11,173 nt of DNA. It comes from Cyclospora cayetanensis (Eukaryota > Apicomplexa > Conoidasida > Eucoccidiorida > Eimeriidae). The stretch's first letter is position 1; the number at the start of each line of letters is the position of its first letter. The notes under the pieces were generated by a model, which was given only the letters and a program-made list of their open reading frames with translations, searched no databases and had not been told where the DNA came from. Shown one piece after another: positions 1-7,400 of this stretch. Position numbers and translations under genes: made by a program. The DNA is taken from assembly GCF_002999335.1 (NCBI RefSeq), contig NW_020312343.1:1-11173 (forward strand), given 5' to 3'.

Positions 1-1035
1 GCTAATACCCGCAATGCATTTATCATTTGCACTGCTTTCGCTTTTTTGTCTGCCTGAGGAGTGGCACTAGGGCAGAACTCTTCCGCTGTGCCGCCCTTAG
101 TTGGTATTAGGGGACAGGTAGGGAACACAGAGAGGCGTGTTATCGATCAGTGGAGAGATGCGATGATGTGAGCATAATTTTAGCGCCACATATTAAGCTT
201 AACAAAGACCTAATAAACCTTTTGCTGAATGGCGTTTTCGGTCTGTTTGCGTTTCTCGTTGCAGAGTACTGTAAGCGTAGTACAAATAGACACAATGTTG
301 TGTGCTTTTTGGCGGGGTGCTAAAAGAGACTACCTGTGAATAAAAATGCTGAGAGGAGAACAGTAAGTCACCCTTGAGCTATCCATCTCCCCTTACACTG
401 GGAATTAAAAAATCGGGGCACTAGAAGGCTGGGATTCCTTTGGAAAGACGTGTTATTACTTTCCATAAGCTTGCATTGAGTTTGGGTTTAAGTGTCTCAC
501 AACGTAGAGCTTACGTGGAGTCCTGCGTGCTGCCTTCATTCGCTGCTGAATCCTCACGTGGCCCTTTATTTGTGCAAACGTCGCGGTCGGTTGCTTCATT
601 GTGAGTGGCTCCCCACATTCCGATTTTACAGACGTGGTACTTCGGGCGTACCCAGCACATACCATGGATAAAGCCGCTTTTTTTTCGCGTTGTGGCTTCT
701 GCAAACCAAAGCTTCCTATTCCGCTAAATACAGGCCTCTTTATATGTTGACCTGGCATACGTTTTCCCATCATCTAGAAGCGTGCTGAGCTGAAATCAGC
801 GTAATCCGATGAGCTCAAGCTTGTATGAAGGCTTGAACCATAGTAATTCCTGCAGGCAGATGACACCCTGTGCATAAATAGGACCACCATCAAAGTGTTT
901 CCTCCTACAGTAGACAGGCCACAAGGATCGTTTATTTTTCTTCATCTGAGGTGTACGTAGCAAGTCGAACCTCCAATTGGCTGATGGAATCTTTGAACTC
1001 CTGCCCATCCTTACGGCCGTCATACATTTTGGGCC
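1..1035. other. Left flank with no supported gene
   Basis: Open frames occur on both strands, the longest a minus-strand frame at 456-773, but none shows a recognisable domain, a convincing splice pattern or a repeat. The minus-strand stretch 932-1035 (GRKDGQEFKDSISQLEVRLA) may be the continuation of the decayed family copy that starts at 1437, but there is nothing to compare it with because the other copy leaves the window. Confidence 0.4.
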
Positions 1036-1437
1036 CGCAGAACCTTTTTGACGCGTCCGCAAAGATTTTATCGCCTGAAAAATCATTCCTATTCACCAGA
1101 TGGAAAAGCTTCTGCATTCATATCAGCTCGCAGTCCGGGTTATGCCTCCCCGGTAGGCGTTGTATCGTCGTCTACGACCTTCGTCAGAAGGAATTTTCCG
1201 AGACTGCTATGAAGGCAAAACACACTGGTAAAGTAGCAAAACAACTTTGGCATAGCCAGACAACTGTTGTAGAGAAGCTGTACATCGCACTATATTTCCT
1301 GCTAGCGGATTAGCGGGGAAAATCTGCATGGAACCATGCGGTGCCATCAATTGCAGCGCTCCATAAAGATCCTTTAGCTTTAGACTGAATGCGAACTCGA
1401 CAAAAAGCCATTGAAAGCTTCTCAAAAGGCATCCCTG
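1036..1437 (-). pseudogene. Decayed copy of an unrecognised coding family, left arm of an inverted pair
   Basis: On the minus strand the core 1368-1261 reads LYGALQLMAPHGSMQIFPAN followed by PLAG and CTASLQQL. It aligns without gaps to 10843-10950 on the plus strand. Similarity continues downstream on the minus strand through an arginine-rich stretch (EGRRRRYNAYRG), LRADMNAEA and SGDKIFADASK, but in three different frames, with a stop at about 1207-1209 and further stops. The LYGAL frame is open upstream to 1560 (VDELGQGKQGCLLRSF), where similarity to the other copy is weak or absent. I do not recognise the family. A hydrophobic run (KVVLLLYQCVL) follows the core. Possible identities are a decayed gene of a lineage-specific family or part of a mobile element. 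Confidence 0.55.
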
Positions 1438-2578
1438 CTTGCCTTGCCCGAGTTCGTCAACATTCTGATATAAAGGTCGAGGTATAGCTGAAGTGCGCCT
1501 AGCTGCACTTTCTAAACAGTCCGACCGTTCACAGCTAGCTGCACGGAGCATCCAGGGCAAATGTGCACAGGCTTGCGTCCTGTTGCATTGAGTCAGAGCT
1601 ACTCTTCAATCAAGGAGGTATGCAACGGGCATAACAATTTGTCAAGTTGTTTGTTCATTTTGGTTAAATATAACAAGTGTAGTTGAAAGTGCTCAAGTAT
1701 ATCTTAGCCCGCTACAATGTGGGAAAGCACGTAGTACTCAGTTTGGCAGCAACCAAAGCTTTTCCAGTAGAAGGAAAGTCGAAGTAGGCAGTCTATGCAC
1801 ATCGGAACCTTGATAAAGCAAGCAGGCTTGGCAAACACTCTGTATAGCGTGGTTCACATAATTGAGTGTATAGATGGATAAGCTTTTATCTTATGATGTC
1901 TCTAAACACACCATCTTGTTCTTTTACTTTAGAGGTACGTGCGTGCGAGTGACAGGGGAAGGTATAAACAGCTTTTTGAACGGAAAACTACTTGCTTTTC
2001 TCGTTCTTGATGGCTACTCGTTACTGGTCTACCTGTGGGGACCGTAGTATACAGTTGGCTACAAATACCCTAATTGGTGTCAGCCGCGCATACACATGTT
2101 TGATATTTTACGTTAGCGTCCTATAAGCGACCATTTGTAGGAGCTGCATTAAAGGATGGTTTTGCTTTCACGTGGGATGTTATGCTGCCGAGGGCTTGGG
2201 TTTCAGGGCCTCGTACCGACGTTGTGAATGTTAGAAGAATTAGAAACAGCGCATGGGGTTTCCATTATCTCATTTGTTAATTTCCTTATAGCATTTATTT
2301 TTACTCACTGTCTTCGAGGCAACACAGTAAAACTGAGGGTGTAACAGTAGTAAGAATGCACTCTGTCGACAACATTCGATGGCTCAGTGGCTCGAGGGCC
2401 CCGAGGCGGCAGAGTTTCCTGCTCCGCTGTTTTTTCTAATTGTCCTTATTTATCTACCAAAAATTCAACTTGCTTGCTAAGCAACACCGTCTTTACCTCA
2501 GCGAACCTAAAGCTTACCCCTGCGGCCGCAGCTGATCGGCTGCTGTGCCGGCATCCGACACACATGGCTTGAGAAGGA
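1438..2578. other. Region upstream of PIP5K with no supported gene
   Basis: About 1.1 kb precede the first plausible PIP5K exon. I see no long open frame with coding character, apart from the upstream extension of the minus-strand family copy to 1560. Any promoter and 5' untranslated exons of PIP5K should lie here, but no core-promoter motif can be identified by eye. Confidence 0.4.
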
Positions 2579-2637
2579 ATGGGATTACTGTTCTATCCCC
2601 GTCTATCAAACAACGAAAACCTGGGCCACATTTTCCA
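2579..2637 (+). CDS. Possible alternative first exon starting Met-Gly
   Basis: An ATG at 2579 opens a 59-nt frame beginning MGLLFYPRLSNNENLGHIF and ending in phase 2 at a GTGCGT donor, the same hexamer as the donor of intron 1. A 54-nt intron would end at the CAG at 2691 and enter the exon 1 frame just before the Met at 2696 in the right phase. NCS proteins typically start Met-Gly for N-myristoylation, which makes this attractive. However, the intron would be very short and residue 6 is not Ser/Thr, so the myristoylation signal is weak. Confidence 0.25.
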
Positions 2638-2695
2638 GTGCGTACACTGGACTCCCTGAGGAGGCTTGCGGGAGGTGTATGCGCATCCCAGCAAA

Positions 2696-4468
2696 ATGTT
2701 CGAACGGTCATGTGGCCTAATGCGGAAACACAGGCTCCGAAGACGCATTCCCCGCAATGTGCCACAAGAAGCAATCCTTGAGGTACAAAGCCGTACCAGC
2801 CTAAGTCCAAGGGAAATTGAGCTCCTTTACTCCAGGTGCGTTTGAGCTCTACTATGTAGAACTGCAGATGTGCTCCTTGAATTTGAGAAAAAGAGTTCTG
2901 GATTTGGCTCAGAAGGACTGTTGTTGTGTATAGCAGGTAAAGAATTAACACGCTGAGGCCCCAGTTTCTAGGATAGTGGATTTGTGGCGTAGTGTTCAGC
3001 AAGCGTTTGACACCCGTATCGCTAGCGCCCCCGCGTTATCGTTTGTGACTAGCGATATGTGGTTTGTAAGCAGGTTTCGCCGCGTTGCTCCCAATGGAAA
3101 AATGGGCTTTTCACAGTTTTGTTCGATGCTAGGCGTCTTAGCAATGTTACAAGAAACACAAATTGCCGGCCGCCTCTTTCAAGCCTTTGACAGGGACCAT
3201 AACACCGAGGTGTGCATTCGGCTCAAGGAACCAATCCTAGATCTTTCCCCCAGATCCAGAGTAACTATAGTTACTGGAATCTGAAACCGGTGGATATACT
3301 ATGAGTCGTTGCAAATTTCTGCTTGCGAAGGCACAGCGTGACGACCACCCGCTAGTTGTTGTAGGATTGACGACTTAGTGCGCATGGCTTGTGGCACACA
3401 TGCATATTTGCTGCAGCTAAATTTCACCGAGTTTGCTGTGGCATTGGGCACGATGATGTGTGGCTCGGAAGACGACAAGCTCGAACTAGCCTTCCGCATT
3501 CTTAACCCCAGGTATTCCTGTTTTGTTGGTTCCCTTCGCTGTCGCAGCGTTTTGTCCGTCTAGTATACGCACTTCAGCTACAGCATCTTCGTAAACTCTC
3601 CCGTACTTTGGGTGTAGCTTCCTCTCACATCTTGGTTTGCGTTTGCCCTTGTAGTACCTCTTCTTTCGTTCTCTCTGTGGCACTTGCTTTCCGCTTGATC
3701 TCTTGCTGTCTTTGGTTGTTTGCGACAATCGCATTTCCTGCGTCAACTGCTCTCCCTTCATTTTTCCCTGCTTTATTACCTTGTCGCCTTGATTGGAATC
3801 CCTTCATGCCAGTAGATTTTATCCTGTATTTTCGCTGCTGTGTAGCTTCACTGGGACGGGCGCTAGTCTCTCCGACTACGAATTTGAATCCAGCGAAGGA
3901 GAAGCAGAGAGCAAGACGCTTGAGGAACTACCGGTTTCTCCCATTGAATCTGCGAATGGGGCCCCTTTGACGCCATGTGACAGTTCCCCCGATGGAATGC
4001 CCCCAGATGCAACAGTCGCAGGCATGGAGTGGAAGACTCAGGCCGTGCAGATGCAGCAACCGCGTCAGCGTCATCTTTGTGTACATGATGACCACTCCCA
4101 GGGGCACTCGCCTCCGTTGCAGCAGAAACGGAAACCTCGCGTGTCGGCGGAAGCTTTTGCGCGTATTCAGCATGTGGTGTATGCCGACAGTGTATCTACT
4201 TCTGACTTTGTGCAGCTAATAAGAGCAGTGGAGGCGAGCAGGAAAATTTTAGTAGGGGACGAGGGTCCCCCTATCCCGCAATCAGAAATTGAAGCAGTCT
4301 TCCTTCCCCTTACAACCACCCTGCCAGATGGAAGCAAACGAATGATGCAGGCAGACTTTAGAAGAGCTGTTCGAAACAGTCCGTCGTTCCTCGCTCTCCT
4401 GGGGGTCGATATTGGAGGCGCTGCAGCCGACACTTCAGCTGGTGGACAAGCGGCTAAAGCGTGGGACG
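2696..4468 (+). CDS. PIP5K: Exons 1-4: NCS-like EF-hand module of the PIP5K
   Basis: Exons 2696-2835, 3074-3209, 3417-3511 and 3846-4468 encode about residues 1-332. After a basic stretch (RKHRLRRR), LSPREIELLYSRF resembles the first EF helix of NCS proteins, followed by a degenerate loop with APNG in place of the family's CPxG. EF-hand 2 spans the exon 2/3 junction, with loop DRDHNTE then LNFTEF (about residues 86-98). It has D, D, N, N and E at positions 1, 3, 5, 9 and 12, so it should bind Ca2+. EF3 (ILNPSFTGTG) lacks the position-12 acid and runs into an acidic insertion of about 90 residues (DYEFESSEGEAESK and Gln/Pro-rich sequence). The module resumes at VSAEAFARIQ and ends with an EF4-like segment (VFLPL..PDGSK) and DFRRAVRNSPSFLALLG, like the NCS C-terminus. 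Acceptor 3074 was preferred to 2972 because it joins LLYSR directly to FRRVAPNG. The exon 4 donor could be 4469 (GTTAGC) or a GTGGAC upstream; both are phase 1. Confidence 0.82.
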
Positions 4469-7400
4469 GTTAGCCAAACATACAACCCACGAAAACTCAG
4501 TAGCAGCTATTGTACCCTCAGATTTCTGTGCAAGATTGAAGGAGGCGCAGTACACAAAATGTCCCCAATAATAAACGATACCTTTTGAACCATAACTGGA
4601 TCTCGACAATTATTTTTGGCATTAGGGCCCAGTGTACTGGCTTTGCGTTGCAGAGACCACCGACATGGAGCGAGTGAAAACAGAGGGCATCGTACGGAGT
4701 CTCAGGGGCATTCCGAGCCGGCTGTATAGGAGCACTTCAGATTCAACAAACACCATGGAAAAAGTGCTGCAGCAGCCGCAGCAGCTGCAGCAGCACGTCT
4801 TTCAGCAGCAACAGCTAAAGCAGCAATTGCAGCAGCTCGAGTTCTGCATTGACAACCTCAGAGAAATAGAAAGGCAGATTCAGACCCTCAAACAGGCCAC
4901 TTTTGTATCATTTGGTGAGAATCAAAGGACGATCGCAGCTGTGGTCCTGGTTCTTCGGCTGCTCATGCTGGGTTGCTTGCTCTCTGCACATGCAGGAGCT
5001 ATGTACCTTAACATGTTGCTGGTGCTTCTGCAGTTCCAGAGCGACAGCCCGAAGATAGTAGCCTCCCAGGGAAGAACCTCACAGCAGCAGCCGTATCGTC
5101 ACCGCTCATAGAAATAACGGAGGCACAAGAGGCATTGCTCACGCCAAGAGGGACATCAGCGACAGCAGAAACCGAGGCGGCGGCAGCAGCAGCCGTCGCT
5201 GCAGTCAAATGCACTGAACAGAAACTGCAACAAATCATCGCCACCGCTCTGAGCTATGCACGAGGATCCGGAGACTCCCCAGTTCTACAACAGCAGCCAC
5301 AACAGCAACCGTTGCAGATATCACAGCGTGAGAAGTTTACACCATTATCAGCGCACTCACATGGCAGATAGGGCATGCCCTAAGCGTTCAGTTCCGCATG
5401 CGGTTGGAGCTGTCATGGTTCAGAGTGGTCACGTAAACTGGGGCAAACGATAGGGGACTCAGATAATACGCTAAACAGATGCTAGCAGTTCTCGCTGCTA
5501 TAGTTTTGTGCCTTTAAATTAAAACAAAATCTCGGATTTTTTTGCGTTGGGACTGGTGTTTAGGGTTCAGGGTTAAAGGGGTCCACAGTAAGAATGTATT
5601 CTGAATGGGCGCGCAGGGGAGGAAGCGACGAATCACCACGTGGTGCTGCCTTACGGTGGCACGTTTTTCCATTCAGACACCAAAGTGAATCTTAAGTGCC
5701 CTCTTTTCTCGACGAGTTAGCGGTATCAGACTGGATGGCTGTGGGTCCAGCAAGAGCAAACGACACATTCAAATACTGAAGTGCCTTCTTTCTCCATACC
5801 TATTCCAATATTCTGGTGCTGGTGCTCCTTGCAGGCCGCACGAAGCAGCGCTCACGCAGGTCAACGTCGTGGCGTCACTTTGTAAGACTGTTCATGGTCT
5901 AGTGTCTGAAGTTCAGAATAAAGAGTTTGTTTCTTCCCGGTCATACTAACCTCTTCTGCTTATGCTTCTCTGCTGAAGCTGGTGCTGCGAGGCTCGTGTT
6001 ACGGATCCCATGTATGATAGGCACGACGAGAATGCACTACGACTCAAGATGTATATCAATAAGCCCAAAATTGGTCGACGCAGAGGTAGGCCCTATACCA
6101 CATCTGATAGTGGTTCTGCTGCATTTTGCCGTGATCGTTGCTGTTATTTGTTGGTGTTGCTGGTTCCTTCTGTCGAATGTATATTCGTGTAGCATGTAGT
6201 CTCCCAAGTATCGAAAATTTAGTCCACATAGAAGTCGTAGTGCAGCTGGCGAAGAGGACAGTTGTCCGATCGTGCTACTGTAGCTCAGCAATTACAGCGC
6301 CTGCAAAATTATGCCTCTACATGTGAGCCATGCAGCTGCTTATCAAAAGAAGTCCGTTGAATATGGATGCCACGAGGCCGAAGACGACAAAGGGTGCTTT
6401 ACGCCTCTAAGGGGGAGCCTTACAACTCAACATCGTAAAGTTCTTTCTACACGTGGATGCACACTTTGCCCTTAGCGCTTCGTCTGTAGTGTATATTGGG
6501 TCTTTCTTTGCTCTTTACCCCTTGCTTGGACTTCCTGATGTGTGCTTTGGGGTGTTGTTTAGGCCTCTAGGGATTGCAGCTAAGGGCGTAGCAATTTACT
6601 TCGGCCATCATAGCTGGAACACTGTAATAAATGTAATGCTAGGAATGAGATTGGCAGGGGGTCGCGTCGCGATAGCTCCAGAGCGGTCTCTTAAACCGTA
6701 TGACTTCAACTACAAGGAGAAGTTCCGACTTCTCTCTCAAACCCCACACGAAGATGCAAGCCCCCTTCATCCTGTGAGAGCTAACGATCTAGGATTTCGG
6801 CTTTGCCGGGTGTTCTCTAAGGTGGGAGAAGAGGAGGGAAGTGTTGAAAGGGTTGGTGCTTATGGACCCCAAAACAAGGAGCGAACTTGAGGTTAGACAG
6901 CCTGTACCTGCAATAGGATTGATGCTTAAGTGCTGAAAAATAGGAGTTTGGGTTTTCTGGTGCAGACTACCGTAAGATTTACAGACTATGCACCCATGGT
7001 TTTTCGTCGGTTGCGAGAAATGTTCAAGATTGACAAGACGATGTATATACACTCTATCGGGCCCGAGCAGGTCGTGTCGAATCTGCTGCTAGGTAAGAAA
7101 AGCTAACTGCGTTGAAAAAACACTTTGCACCGAGGAAAGAGCAAGATAGCTAGAGAGCTGTAGGCCTGGCTTCTGTGCATCGCTATATTCATGAGTACAG
7201 GAACACATATACGTATATGGAGATCAGCTAATGTATGTGCCCGATTTTATGTGAGTCAATGCTTGGGTTAGGGGATTCTGGCTTCAAAGGAAGCCAGCAG
7301 AGGTATTATGGGGAAGGCATTTCATACACCTGTCGTTGCTTGCGGCACCAGTTGTTACAGCGATGGTGGTGCTTCGCCCGTGGATCCCTCAGAGATTTGA

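Noticed and set aside
951..1313. 120-codon plus-strand open frame
   Set aside because: It is antisense to the minus-strand family copy, which has an independent homologous copy in the window. The plus frame has no similarity to anything recognisable.
2514..3002. 162-codon minus-strand open frame with a hydrophobic N-terminus
   Set aside because: It lies antisense to exon 1 and intron 1 of PIP5K, whose sense frame shows clear NCS similarity and good splice sites. No domain is recognisable in the antisense frame.
2976..3073. Start of the EF-hand exon at 2972/2976 (frame open through VDLWRSVQQAFD)
   Set aside because: The acceptor at 3073 joins LLYSR to FRRVAPNGKMGF with correct phase and matches the continuous EF1 helix-loop of NCS proteins. 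The earlier acceptor is also phase-compatible but would insert about 34 residues inside EF-hand 1.
4915..5111. Membrane-like hydrophobic extension after the Gln-rich segment (AAVVLVLRLLMLGCLL)
   Set aside because: It is bounded by a consensus GTGAGA donor and a TTCTGCAG acceptor. Splicing moves into a long open Ala/Gln-rich frame in exact phase, whereas read-through soon stops.
5927..6199. Hydrophobic plus-strand frame ending HFAVIVAVICWCCWFLL
   Set aside because: It overlaps exon 8 in another frame and crosses the exon 8 donor. A membrane helix here cannot be excluded, but no phase-consistent splice route includes it.
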